Below, one piece after another: positions 15,397 to 22,827 of a stretch of DNA of 26,048 nt; positions within the stretch are counted from its first letter, which is position 1; every line of letters begins with the position of its first letter. Both the position numbers and the translations under genes were made by a program. The notes beneath the pieces are model-generated. The model made no database searches. It saw nothing but the letters and a program-made list of their open reading frames with translations, and was not told the origin of the DNA. Source of the DNA: an uncultured bacterium (GTDB lineage: Bacteria; Actinomycetota; Coriobacteriia; Coriobacteriales; Coriobacteriaceae); contig CAJMLY010000027.1 of the NCBI GenBank assembly GCA_905214425.1, forward strand, positions 1-26,048, written 5' to 3'.

Positions 15397-17025
15397 ATGG
15401 ACAAAGCGGATTTAGTCATCAAAAGTAATGCTGTGTTCGCTGGTGACGGGCTGGCCCCGTTCAAGGGCGGCGTTGCCGTCGCAGGTGACAGGATTGTTGC
15501 GTGCGGCGAGGATAAGTACCTCGACGCTTTTATCGGGCCCGATACCGAGGTGCGCGACTATGGCGATAAGCTCGTCATGCCTGGCATCATCGACTCACAC
15601 ACTCACTATGCCCAGGGCGCCTTTGTGTCCGATCCCGATTTCGCCGTCAATCTCATCGATTGCACAAGCTTTGAGCAGTGTATGGAACGCGTGCAGGCGT
15701 TTGCCGAAGACCACCCGAACAACGAGTGGATCGTGGGCTATCAGGTTATCCAGTTCCAGTGGGACGTGCCCGAGATGCCTACGGCGGCAATGATCGATGA
15801 GTACATTTCGGACCGTCCGGTCTTTTTGCAGCAGGTTGACGTGCACACGTTTAGCGCCAACACCTGCGCAATCGAGAAAATCGGCATTACTGCTGAAACG
15901 CCAGACCCATCAGGCGGCAAGATTCTTAGGGATGAAGCTGGCAACCCCACTGGGGTCTTCTCGAACAACGCGGGATCCCTTTTCTTGGATGAGGTATACA
16001 ATCCTGCCCCCGAGGTGGCGAGTGCTTCCTTTGCCAAGACCGCGCATCGTGCCAGCGCTCTCGGTATTACGACAGTCGGCATGGTAAACCCCACTTTTGT
16101 GAGCATGGATAACCCCTATAAATTCCTCGCGGAGCTTAACCGCAAGGGCGAACTTCCGTTGCGCGTGTTCATGTACACAGACCTTTTTGAGAACGAGGCC
16201 ATGACGCTCGAGGAGATTCGGGCGAAATACGACTTCCCGGGCACGCAAGTCGAGTGGCATGGCTTTAAGCAGTTCATTGACGGTGTGTGTTCCGATCATA
16301 CTGCTTGGATGCTCGAGCCCTATGCTAATGCTCCCGAGACCTGTGGCGAGCCGGCTGAGGAACCTGAGCGTGTGCGCAAAGCCATCCTTAAAGCGCTTGA
16401 GTGGGGTGTCGACACGCGCATCCATGCCATAGGCGATCGTTCCGTACGCTTTATCCTGGACTGCTTCGAGGAGGGCGAGAAGCGTTACGGTCTTATGGGC
16501 TGTCGTCACTCCATGGAGCACAACGAGACTGTTCAACCTGAGGATTTGCCGCGCTATGCGGAGCTCGGCGTCTGTCCGGCCATGCAGCCGTGGCATATGC
16601 TGCTTGATATGGCAGACTTGGCAAAGGACGACGCCGTTGGTCCCGAGCGCGCGGCGCTCTCGTGGCCAATTCATAGCCTGCTCGCGAGCGGTGCCTGCGT
16701 GCATCTGGGCTCCGACTTCCCGGTCGTGGGGCTTGAGCCTATGGAGGAAGTCTATGGAGCGGTCTACCGCATGCTCGAGGATGGATCTAATCCTGAGGGT
16801 TGGTTCCCCGAGGAGCGAATCACTATGGCCGAGGCCCTGCGCGCATACACCTACGGCAGCGCCTACGCTATGCATGCTGAGGACCGCATCGGCACACTCG
16901 CCTGCGGCAAGCAAGCCGACATTTGCGTACTCGACCGCAATCTCTTTACCTGCGAGCCGGCAGAGGTGCTCGAGGCTACCGCGGCCCTTACGATGATCGC
17001 CGGCAAGGTGGTCTTTGAGGCCTAG
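15397..17025 (+). CDS. YtcJ/AepA-type metal-dependent amidohydrolase
   Basis: The 542-residue product belongs to the amidohydrolase 3 group. It has the early beta-sandwich part (LVIKSNAVFAG, VAVAGDRIVACG), the metal motif MPGIIDSHTH (H68, H70), FKQFIDGV, DTRIHAIGDRSVRFILD, CRHSMEHNE and HLGSDFPV (Asp near the C-terminal metal site), then the returning sandwich ending GTLACGKQADICVLDRN. Family members remove acyl or formyl groups from amides or hydrolyse cyclic amides; their substrates are poorly known. GAGGAGG five bases before the ATG at 15397 decides the start; the upstream in-frame extension is not family-like. With the MATE exporter 87 bases downstream it probably forms a unit. A role in handling an N-acylated amine linked to the agmatine genes is possible but only inferred from position. 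Confidence 0.85.
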   Translation: MDKADLVIKSNAVFAGDGLAPFKGGVAVAGDRIVACGEDKYLDAFIGPDTEVRDYGDKLVMPGIIDSHTHYAQGAFVSDPDFAVNLIDCTSFEQCMERVQAFAEDHPNNEWIVGYQVIQFQWDVPEMPTAAMIDEYISDRPVFLQQVDVHTFSANTCAIEKIGITAETPDPSGGKILRDEAGNPTGVFSNNAGSLFLDEVYNPAPEVASASFAKTAHRASALGITTVGMVNPTFVSMDNPYKFLAELNRKGELPLRVFMYTDLFENEAMTLEEIRAKYDFPGTQVEWHGFKQFIDGVCSDHTAWMLEPYANAPETCGEPAEEPERVRKAILKALEWGVDTRIHAIGDRSVRFILDCFEEGEKRYGLMGCRHSMEHNETVQPEDLPRYAELGVCPAMQPWHMLLDMADLAKDDAVGPERAALSWPIHSLLASGACVHLGSDFPVVGLEPMEEVYGAVYRMLEDGSNPEGWFPEERITMAEALRAYTYGSAYAMHAEDRIGTLACGKQADICVLDRNLFTCEPAEVLEATAALTMIAGKVVFEA

Positions 17026-17112
17026 CGCCATCGTTTGGTTGGGCGGCTTGGCGCCAGTTGTCAGCCGCCTGACATCCATTCAGCACTACTCTCTCAAGGA
17101 AAGGGGAGAACA

Positions 17113-18489
17113 ATGGCAGAAGAAGTAACCGCTGCCGTGGAGGAGGAGCGCGAGCTCGCCTCCCAACCGATTCCCGGTCTGGTGCGTAAGTACACCATCG
17201 TCACCGGCCAGGGCATGCTCGCCCAGATCATCATGGTGGTCCTCGAGGGCCTCGTGATGGGTTGGGGCCTGGGTGCCCACGGCCTGGCCTGCGTCTCGAT
17301 CATCATGTCGGTCGAGTACATCAACCTGGCCTTTGGCAACCTGTTTGGCACCGGCGTGCCCGCCGTGGTGGGCAACCTTTTGGGTGCCGGCGACATTAAG
17401 GGCGCAAGCAAGGCTTTTAGCCAGGGCTTTTGGCTCACCACGATTGTGAGTGTGCTGCTTGCTGTGGTGATGGCCGTGTTTACCGAGCCCATCTGCGCAT
17501 TCTTTGGCGCCACGCCCGACATCATGGCCGATACCGTTGCCGGCGTGCGCACCTTCGCCGTGCTGCTGCCGCTCACGGTCATTGGCCAGATGGTCACCGC
17601 TGTGATGCGTGTGGACGAGAAGGTTCAGGTCCAGGCCAACCTCATGACCGTTTCGGCCATCGTTGCCATCTGCTGGCTCGCGCTTTCTACGTTTGTGCTC
17701 AAGTTTGGCGTTATGGGCGCCGGCGTGTACTACGGGCTTTCCATCGGTATCTGGGCCATCGGTATCTTCTGGTTCATCGGGGGCAAAAAGTCCCAGCTCC
17801 AGATTAGCCTGGCCGACCTTAAGCTCGACCTCGCCGTCTGCGGCCAGATCCTCAAGATCGGCTTCCCGTTCTTCCTGGTCCAGGGCGCGACCTTTATCTT
17901 TAACACCGTTGCCAACTCGCTTTTGGGCTCGCTCGGCGGCGACATGGGCTCGCTCTACATCGCAGCCTTTGGCGTGATCAACGGCTACATCCTCTACATC
18001 ACCATGATGGTTGCCCAGTGCTTCTCCTATGGCCTGCAGCCCATCGCTGCCTTCAACGCCGGCGCAAAGGCTTGGGCGCGCCTTAAGGAGACGCTCTCTT
18101 GCACGCTTAAGTACCAGGTTGTGACGCTGGCGCTGGTCACCGTCGCGCTCTGGCTTGCCGCCACTCCGGTGTGCGCCTTCTTTGCCGGCAGCGATCCTGC
18201 GCTCGTTGAGGTTGCCGCCAACGCCACGCGTACCGTCATCCTGGCTGTTGCCCTGGGCTATCTTGCCATGACCATGTCGATATATTTCCAGGCGGTCGAG
18301 AAGGTTGGTGTCGCCACGTTTACCGGCCTGCTTCGCTATGTGATCTGCTCAGTGCCGCTTATGTACCTCCTCGGCAACATGATGGGTGTTGAGGGCGTGT
18401 GGATCGCCCTGGTGGTGGCCGACGCCATTACCGGCATCATCTCCATTGCGCTCGCCGCGCACGAGTTCAAGCGCCTTGCCACGCTCTAG
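17113..18489 (+). CDS. MATE-family efflux transporter
   Basis: The 458-residue membrane protein has about 12 hydrophobic segments in two related halves. The segments GLVRKYTIVTGQGMLAQIIM, GNLFGTGVPAVVGNLLGAGD and the matching second-half NTVANSLLGSLGG ... YGLQPIAAFNAGAKAW are typical of MATE exporters, which expel organic cations in exchange for Na+ or H+. The start follows AAGGAAAGGGGAG. It lies downstream of the amidohydrolase; a short GGCGGC/GCCGCC hairpin (about 17043-17070) lies between the two. It ends at a strong terminator (18538-18576). Substrate unknown; export of the amidohydrolase's substrate or product would fit the pairing. Confidence 0.88.
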   Translation: MAEEVTAAVEEERELASQPIPGLVRKYTIVTGQGMLAQIIMVVLEGLVMGWGLGAHGLACVSIIMSVEYINLAFGNLFGTGVPAVVGNLLGAGDIKGASKAFSQGFWLTTIVSVLLAVVMAVFTEPICAFFGATPDIMADTVAGVRTFAVLLPLTVIGQMVTAVMRVDEKVQVQANLMTVSAIVAICWLALSTFVLKFGVMGAGVYYGLSIGIWAIGIFWFIGGKKSQLQISLADLKLDLAVCGQILKIGFPFFLVQGATFIFNTVANSLLGSLGGDMGSLYIAAFGVINGYILYITMMVAQCFSYGLQPIAAFNAGAKAWARLKETLSCTLKYQVVTLALVTVALWLAATPVCAFFAGSDPALVEVAANATRTVILAVALGYLAMTMSIYFQAVEKVGVATFTGLLRYVICSVPLMYLLGNMMGVEGVWIALVVADAITGIISIALAAHEFKRLATL

Positions 18490-18537
18490 GCTCGGACATG
18501 GCTGGCGTACGATAGTCGAACAAGTTAACTCGCCTGC

Positions 18538-18580
18538 AAGCCACCACAATGGGGACAGCCCCCATTGTGGTGGCTTTTGT
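18538..18580 (+). terminator. Strong terminator after the MATE gene
   Basis: A perfect 17-bp stem, 18538-18554 with 18560-18576, loop ACAGC, then TTGTTATTT. The arms start with AAGCC and end with GGCTT, so it can act on both strands. Confidence 0.9.
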
Positions 18581-18633
18581 TATTTAGGGTCTGAGATTTC
18601 GGCTCTATAAATAATGCTTTTGAACTAGGCTAC

Positions 18634-18702
18634 TATAAGATTGTGGTAAACGCTAATATAAGATTATGGCGAATGAAACTATCCGATTATGGTAACAGCG
18701 CA
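18634..18702 (+). repeat. Three 23-bp direct repeats in front of the AAA ATPase gene
   Basis: Units at 18634-18656, 18657-18679 and 18680-18702 begin TATAAGATTGTGGTAAACGC, TATAAGATTATGGCGAATGA and TATCCGATTATGGTAACAGC. The GATTRTGG core recurs exactly every 23 bases (18639, 18662, 18685), about two helical turns. The last repeat ends 15 bases before the start codon at 18718, suggesting a protein-binding operator array. Confidence 0.75.
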
Positions 18703-18717
18703 ATAAGGGGCGTTGAT

Positions 18718-19887
18718 ATGGCTGAGTTCATTAACAGGGATTTGCATGAGTTGCTCATTCGCATGGCAGGCTGGTTTCCTGTTGTGTCGTTGACAGGGCC
18801 TAGGCAGAGCGGTAAGTCTACGCTGGTTCGGCATACCTTTCCCGACTATTCCTACGTCACGCTTGAGGACCCTCAAACGAGGCGCGCGGCCTTGGAGGAT
18901 CCGGTGAGTTTTATCCGCAACCGAAAGGGCGGACTCATCATCGATGAGGCGCAATACGCCCCGGATTTGTTTTCAATGATCCAGGTTGTTTCGGATGAGC
19001 GGGGAGACGCCGGTCAATACATCCTTACAGGCTCGCAAAACTTTTTGATGATGAAAAGCATCGGGCAGTCTCTTGCCGGGCGAGTCGGGATCTTGAAATT
19101 GCTGCCATTATCGTTTCGAGAAGCGGAGAGGGGCCAGCAGGGGCAGCTGGAAGTGGATTTGTTCGCGCTCGAAGGGGGATACCCTCGCCTGCGTTCCGCC
19201 GGAATGCCGTCCTCGGTTTATTTTCCCAGCTATATCGATACCTATGTTGAGCGCGATGTTGTGGGCTTGCTTGATGTGCGCAATAAGGCGGAGTTTCATA
19301 AGTTTCTGTCCATAATTGCTCAGAGCGTCGGTGCCCTCATCAATATATCCTCGCTTTCTCGAGATACGGGCGTGAGCGTATCGACCATTAAAAGCTGGTT
19401 GTCCATCCTGGAGCAGAGCTACCTGACGTTTTCGCTGCAGCCCTATTATGCAAATGCCAAGAAGCGTCTAACTAAAACGCCCAAGCTCTATTTTTACGAC
19501 ACGGGGCTGCTCTGCTACTTGCTCAAAATTGGATCACTGGAGCAACTATTGGAGAGCCCTTATCTGGGGGCCGTTTTCGAAAACCTCATCGTTTCCGAAA
19601 CGGCGAAGAGCCATCTCAACGTGGGCGAGAATCCCGAGCTGTATTTCTATAGGGACGACAGCAAGCGTGAAATCGATTTGCTCGACTGTACAAACTCAGG
19701 GAGTCCCAAGGCTATCGAAATAAAATCATCCAGAACGTATCACGATAAGTACGCCCGCCATCTACAGACTGTATGCGATGAGATCGACATTGCAAAAGAT
19801 GCGCGCTATGTTGTAGCCCGCGTGGACTCAACGTATGAGTCGAAAGACTGTAGTGTGGTTTCGGCGCGTGATTGGCTTTTACGATAA
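18718..19887 (+). CDS. AAA ATPase with DUF4143 domain
   Basis: The 389-residue product has an AAA_14 ATPase domain with Walker A GPRQSGKST (27-35), Walker B LIIDEAQ (73-79) and YILTGSQNF (sensor), followed by the DUF4143 domain (about 170-389) with SYLTFSLQPYYANAKKRL, PKLYFYDTGLLCYLL and a nuclease-fold-like REIDLL ... KAIEIKSS end. The family is widespread and strain-variable in bacteria and archaea; its function is not established, though defence or regulatory roles have been suggested. The start at 18718 follows AAGGGG and matches the usual N-terminus. Coding sequence is less GC-rich than the flanking operons, suggesting acquisition by transfer. Three 23-bp repeats precede it. Confidence 0.88.
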   Translation: MAEFINRDLHELLIRMAGWFPVVSLTGPRQSGKSTLVRHTFPDYSYVTLEDPQTRRAALEDPVSFIRNRKGGLIIDEAQYAPDLFSMIQVVSDERGDAGQYILTGSQNFLMMKSIGQSLAGRVGILKLLPLSFREAERGQQGQLEVDLFALEGGYPRLRSAGMPSSVYFPSYIDTYVERDVVGLLDVRNKAEFHKFLSIIAQSVGALINISSLSRDTGVSVSTIKSWLSILEQSYLTFSLQPYYANAKKRLTKTPKLYFYDTGLLCYLLKIGSLEQLLESPYLGAVFENLIVSETAKSHLNVGENPELYFYRDDSKREIDLLDCTNSGSPKAIEIKSSRTYHDKYARHLQTVCDEIDIAKDARYVVARVDSTYESKDCSVVSARDWLLR

Positions 19888-19910
19888 CAAGCTCGGCGTA
19901 TTAACAACAG

Positions 19911-19947
19911 CCGCGAAGGGAACCGGCCCCTTTTTGCTGCGGTTTTT
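19911..19947 (+). terminator. Terminator after the AAA ATPase gene
   Basis: CCGC (19911-19914) with GCGG (19939-19942), enclosing AAGGG/CCCTT, followed by TTTTT (19943-19947). Confidence 0.75.
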
Positions 19948-19970
19948 GCCTATCTGGTGCGTCTTAGATG

Positions 19971-20096
19971 CAAGTGAGTAGACTTATTTGGATATGCCGA
20001 GCACACCGCGGCAAATGCTCAATAAAACCGCAGGTCAGAGCTGTGGCGTTTTGGGGCGTGCTTGGCCTCCTGCAAAAAGCCTACTCACTTGGTTTT
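19971..20096 (+). ncRNA. Nested inverted-repeat element ending in a T-run
   Basis: CAAGTGAGTAG (19971-19981) pairs with CTACTCACTTG (20081-20091), followed directly by GTTTTT. Inside, GCCGAGCAC (19996-20004) pairs with GTGCTTGGC (20058-20066), and a further AAAAC/GTTTT arm is possible. It encloses AAACCGCAGGTCAGAGCT, nearly repeated at 1922. It could be a small terminated RNA or a palindromic repeat. No ORF is supported. Confidence 0.45.
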
Positions 20097-20147
20097 TCTG
20101 CTGGAAGACCGCCGTGAGGGAAGGCAGCTCCCTCGTGGCGGCTGGCA

Positions 20148-20182
20148 TTTGCCCAGATAAACCCTGCCAAAATAAACCTGTC
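20148..20182 (+). repeat. Interspersed intergenic repeat, copy 1 (partial)
   Basis: TTTGCCCAGATAAACCCTGC, then CAAAATAAACCTGTC. The same sequence with small changes is at 22453-22500 (plus) and 25594-25644 (minus). This copy lacks the closing TTTTTGGCAGG half of the hairpin that the other two carry. Just upstream a TGAGGGA/TCCCTCG hairpin lies at about 20114-20136. Confidence 0.75.
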
Positions 20183-20225
20183 TACTCTTTGAGCCAGAGC
20201 CGACACTAATTCAAATGGCGAAATC

Positions 20226-20260
20226 AAAGGGCGTTCTCCGTATGGAGGGCGCCCTTTTTT
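20226..20260. terminator. Bidirectional terminator before the GAF-LuxR gene end
   Basis: AAAGGGCG...CTCC-GTAT-GGAG...GCGCCCTTTTTT forms a stem with one internal mismatch. T-run on the plus side and A-run (AAATCAAAGG) on the other mean it can end transcription of the minus-strand regulator and anything coming from the left. Confidence 0.85.
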
Positions 20261-21062
20261 ATCGTGGGATGTTTTGCGTGGCAGTCATAAGGCCCAGACG
20301 GTTGCTGACGCCGAGCTTGCGATAGATGGCGTTGACGTGCTTCTTGACGGTTGACTCGCTTATGAATAGCTCGTTTGCCATCTGTTTGTTCGTTTTGCCG
20401 CCGAGCATGAGCTGCATGATTTCGGCTTCGCGCGGTTGGATATTATGTTCTGTAATGAAAGCATTCAGCTGGTCTGTGTCTTCGGTCTGGGTGAGATTAA
20501 TGCCCCGAGGATAGAGGTTGGCGAGCGCGAGGCTCGCGTGCCGAGCGATTTCGAGCAGGATTGCGAGCTCGGTGTCGGTGAAGTCTCCGGCCGTGCGTTC
20601 GCGAAACAGGGTGATGCTTCCTAGCGGGCTGTCGTTGTGCGCGAGCGTGGCCGTACAGCCAAAGTAGACGCCCTGCGGTTCCATCCATTTGCGATAGATG
20701 GGCGTGGCATCGCGTCGCTCGACGTCCACGAGGTCGAGGTCGCGGTAGACGCCGACCTTATGTAGGTCAAAGCTCCATGTTGTATAGTCCATCGCGGCGT
20801 AGCGGTTGTAGTAGTCGCTCAGCGCGCGGTCGTCCATTCCGCTGCTTGCGGGGTGGACGTAGCGTGGGGCGTCACTGCCTGCCGCCTCGATCAGGTCGAA
20901 CATGGCGATCCGATGGGGCACGAGCCCTGTCGTTCCCTCGAGGGTCTCCTTTTGCAGCTTATCGACACCGTGTGATGCGTGGATTGCAAGCGCGAGCTCG
21001 TTGAGAGCAGTCCAGGTCGTACTGTCCAACTCAATAGTCTGCTGTTTATTGCATGGGGGCAT
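20259..21062 (-). CDS. Soluble LuxR-type regulator with GAF-like sensor domain
   Basis: The 267-residue cytoplasmic protein has an N-terminal sensor region (about 10-185) whose end, PLGSITLFRERTAGDFTDTE then LAILLEIARHASLALANLY, is typical of GAF domains, and a C-terminal LuxR helix-turn-helix (about 205-260: IQPREAEIMQLMLGGKTNKQ, MANELFISESTVKKHVNAIY). The start at 21062 was chosen because AAAGGA precedes it by seven bases; an in-frame ATG at 21098 has a weaker site. It is divergent from agmatine deiminase 2 and lies beside a dyad at 21126-21152, so it is a likely regulator of that gene, different in type from the two membrane LuxR proteins of this locus. Ligand unknown. Confidence 0.83.
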   Translation of the reverse strand: MPPCNKQQTIELDSTTWTALNELALAIHASHGVDKLQKETLEGTTGLVPHRIAMFDLIEAAGSDAPRYVHPASSGMDDRALSDYYNRYAAMDYTTWSFDLHKVGVYRDLDLVDVERRDATPIYRKWMEPQGVYFGCTATLAHNDSPLGSITLFRERTAGDFTDTELAILLEIARHASLALANLYPRGINLTQTEDTDQLNAFITEHNIQPREAEIMQLMLGGKTNKQMANELFISESTVKKHVNAIYRKLGVSNRLGLMTATQNIPR

Positions 21063-21125
21063 AGGGCGTCCTTTCCATTGTGGAACCCAGTATGTCATGT
21101 TCTCGGCCTGAATAGAACTTTAGGT

Positions 21126-21152
21126 CAGCGAATGGTATACCGTTGGTCGCTG
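21126..21152. promoter_or_regulatory. Candidate operator for agmatine deiminase 2
   Basis: GGTATACC (21134-21141), itself a palindrome, is enclosed by CAGCGA (21126-21131) and TCGCTG (21147-21152). GTATACCGTT here is identical to 7418-7427 upstream of ptcA. It lies in the divergent region between the GAF-LuxR gene and the deiminase gene. Confidence 0.5.
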
Positions 21153-21179
21153 AAAGGGGCTCGAGGGACTATTGAGAAC

Positions 21180-21227
21180 ATCTCGGTGCGGCCGCATCAT
21201 GGTCTCGTCAAGCAAAAGCACCGAGAT
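21180..21227 (+). promoter_or_regulatory. Leader hairpin just before the RBS of agmatine deiminase 2
   Basis: ATCTCGGTGC (21180-21189) and GCACCGAGAT (21218-21227) form a perfect 10-bp stem with a 28-base loop. AAGGAG (21229-21234) follows at once. It may control or stabilise the message. Confidence 0.6.
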
Positions 21228-21240
21228 CAAGGAGCTTGAA

Positions 21241-22362
21241 ATGAAGACCATCTACGAGAGTGAATCCACGCCTAAGAAGGACGGGTTCTATATGCCCGGC
21301 GAGTATGAGGAGCAGGAGCGCACCTGGATTCTGTGGCCGCACCGCTCCGACGTGTGGCGCTGCGGCGCCAAGCCGGCGCAGAAGGTCTTCACCGAGATCA
21401 TTAAGACCGTTGCACGCTTTCAGCCCATCACGGTAGGCGTCAACACCGAAGACTTCCCCGCGGTGTGCGAGATCTTCGACGGTGTTGAGAACGTGCGCGT
21501 TATCCACATGGAGTACAACGACAGCTGGATTCGCGACCCCGGCCCGGCGTTCCTCGTTAATGACAATGGGGAGGTGGCCCTTTCGCACTTCCACTTTAAT
21601 GCTTACGGCGGTTTCATTGACGGTCTGTACTTCCCGTGGGACAAGGATGCTTCCATTGGCCTGCAGGTGGCACAGCTTGAGCAGGTTAACCGTTATCGTC
21701 CCGAGGACTACATCCTCGAGGGCGGCTCGTTCAACTGTGATGGTCAAGGCACCGTCGTAACCACCGAGATGTGTCTGCTCAACGAGGACCGCAACCCGCA
21801 GTACACCAAGGAGCAGATTGAGGAGAAGCTCTCTGAGTATCTCGGTATCGAAAAGGTTATCTGGATCAAGGACGGTATCGATCCGTACGAAACGAACGGT
21901 CATGTGGACGACGTCGCATGCTTTAGTGCGCCCGGCGAGGTCTGCTGCATGTGGACCGATGATCCCAACCATAAGTTCTACAAGGAGTGCCAGGAGGCGT
22001 ACAAGACGCTCTCCGAGTCCACGGATGCCAAGGGTCGCAAGCTCAAGATCCACAAGGTGATCATGCCTGCGACTTCGGTATATATGACCGAAGAGGAGGC
22101 CAGCACGATTGACCCCGTCGAGGGCGTGCTGCCGCGTACCCCCGAGGACGCCTTCGAGCCGAGCTATCTCAATTTCCTGCCCATCAACGGAGCGGTGCTT
22201 GTGCCGCAGTTCGGTGACCCCAACGACGCCCAGGCGCTCAAGGATATCCAGGCTGCTTATCCGGACCGTGAAGTCATCGGTATCATGACTCGCGAGGTTA
22301 TCTACGGCGGCGGCAACATCCACTGCATCACCCAGCAGCAGCCCAAGGCGCGCCACAAGTAG
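21241..22362 (+). CDS. aguA: Agmatine deiminase 2
   Basis: The 373-residue enzyme has the standard agmatine deiminase plan and length: WILWPHRSDVW, NDSWIRDPGPAF, HFNAYGG, YILEGGSFN, CLLNEDRNP, NGHVDDVA and GGGNIHCITQQ with nucleophile C362. All expected catalytic residues are present. It is the more canonical of the two deiminases here: it keeps the LLNxxRNP motif and lacks the 25-residue insertion of the copy at 10648. It stands alone, with its own divergent LuxR regulator, a GTATACCGTT site, a leader hairpin and a terminator (22401-22434). The start follows AAGGAGCTTGAA. Two differently regulated isoenzymes is the natural reading. Confidence 0.94.
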   Translation: MKTIYESESTPKKDGFYMPGEYEEQERTWILWPHRSDVWRCGAKPAQKVFTEIIKTVARFQPITVGVNTEDFPAVCEIFDGVENVRVIHMEYNDSWIRDPGPAFLVNDNGEVALSHFHFNAYGGFIDGLYFPWDKDASIGLQVAQLEQVNRYRPEDYILEGGSFNCDGQGTVVTTEMCLLNEDRNPQYTKEQIEEKLSEYLGIEKVIWIKDGIDPYETNGHVDDVACFSAPGEVCCMWTDDPNHKFYKECQEAYKTLSESTDAKGRKLKIHKVIMPATSVYMTEEEASTIDPVEGVLPRTPEDAFEPSYLNFLPINGAVLVPQFGDPNDAQALKDIQAAYPDREVIGIMTREVIYGGGNIHCITQQQPKARHK

Positions 22363-22400
22363 TAGCTCCTTGGTAAACAGGGTTTGATTATCCGTAAATG

Positions 22401-22436
22401 AAAGTCCGCCGGCTTCAATGGTCGGCGGGCTTTTTG
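22401..22436 (+). terminator. Terminator after agmatine deiminase 2
   Basis: AAAGTCCGCCG (22401-22411) pairs with CGGCGGGCTTT (22422-22432) apart from one G:T, followed by more T residues. Confidence 0.88.
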
Positions 22437-22452
22437 TGTGGCGGCTTGGGCG

Positions 22453-22505
22453 TTTGCCCAGATAAAACCTACCAAAATAAACCTGTCCCTTTTTGGCAGG
22501 TGGTT
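22453..22505 (+). repeat. Interspersed intergenic repeat, copy 2
   Basis: TTTGCCCAGATAAAACCTAC then CAAAATAAACCTGTCCC and TTTTTGGCAGGTGGTTTC. CCAAAA and TTTTGG can pair. It is nearly identical to the reverse complement of 25594-25644. Confidence 0.8.
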
Positions 22506-22581
22506 TCAGCTGAACGGCGGGCCGTGCGGCTTGGGTGTGCGGGCTCACAATCTGGGGAAACCAAACAGATTGGGGGCTTGT

Positions 22582-22752
22582 ATGATCGACTCGAAGGGAA
22601 ACGTGCGACCCGAGGGCATGTTTAACAGGGCGCACCTGGCCCCCGAAGCCCAGCGCGCATACGATGCGCTACTCGAGTGCGTGCTCAACGGGCAGAAGGG
22701 CTGCGAGGTTTCGGCGCGTGCGGGCATGGATACGATCAAGGCGCTCGTATAG
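22582..22752 (+). CDS. Small ORF, probably the truncated start of a larger gene (56 aa)
   Basis: The 56-residue product includes MFNRAHLAPEAQRAYDALLE, CVLNGQKG and SARAGMDTIKALV. It reads as a genuine N-terminal domain with predicted helices, but stops abruptly where a longer protein would be expected to continue. ATTGGGGGCTTGT supplies a fair ribosome binding site; that site overlaps one arm of a CAATCTG/CAGATTG hairpin (22548-22572). No family was named with confidence. Since the next stretch is a broken kinase gene, this is probably part of the same decayed region. Confidence 0.4.
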   Translation: MIDSKGNVRPEGMFNRAHLAPEAQRAYDALLECVLNGQKGCEVSARAGMDTIKALV

Positions 22753-22827
22753 CTTTACGCTTTCGGATGTGACACATAGGACTGCATGCGCCGCTCCCGG
22801 CTATATTGCCTCCGAGTGCTTTAGCTC

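Noticed and set aside
21208..22635. 475-codon minus-strand frame opposite agmatine deiminase 2
   Set aside because: Antisense shadow; the deiminase motifs on the plus strand are complete.
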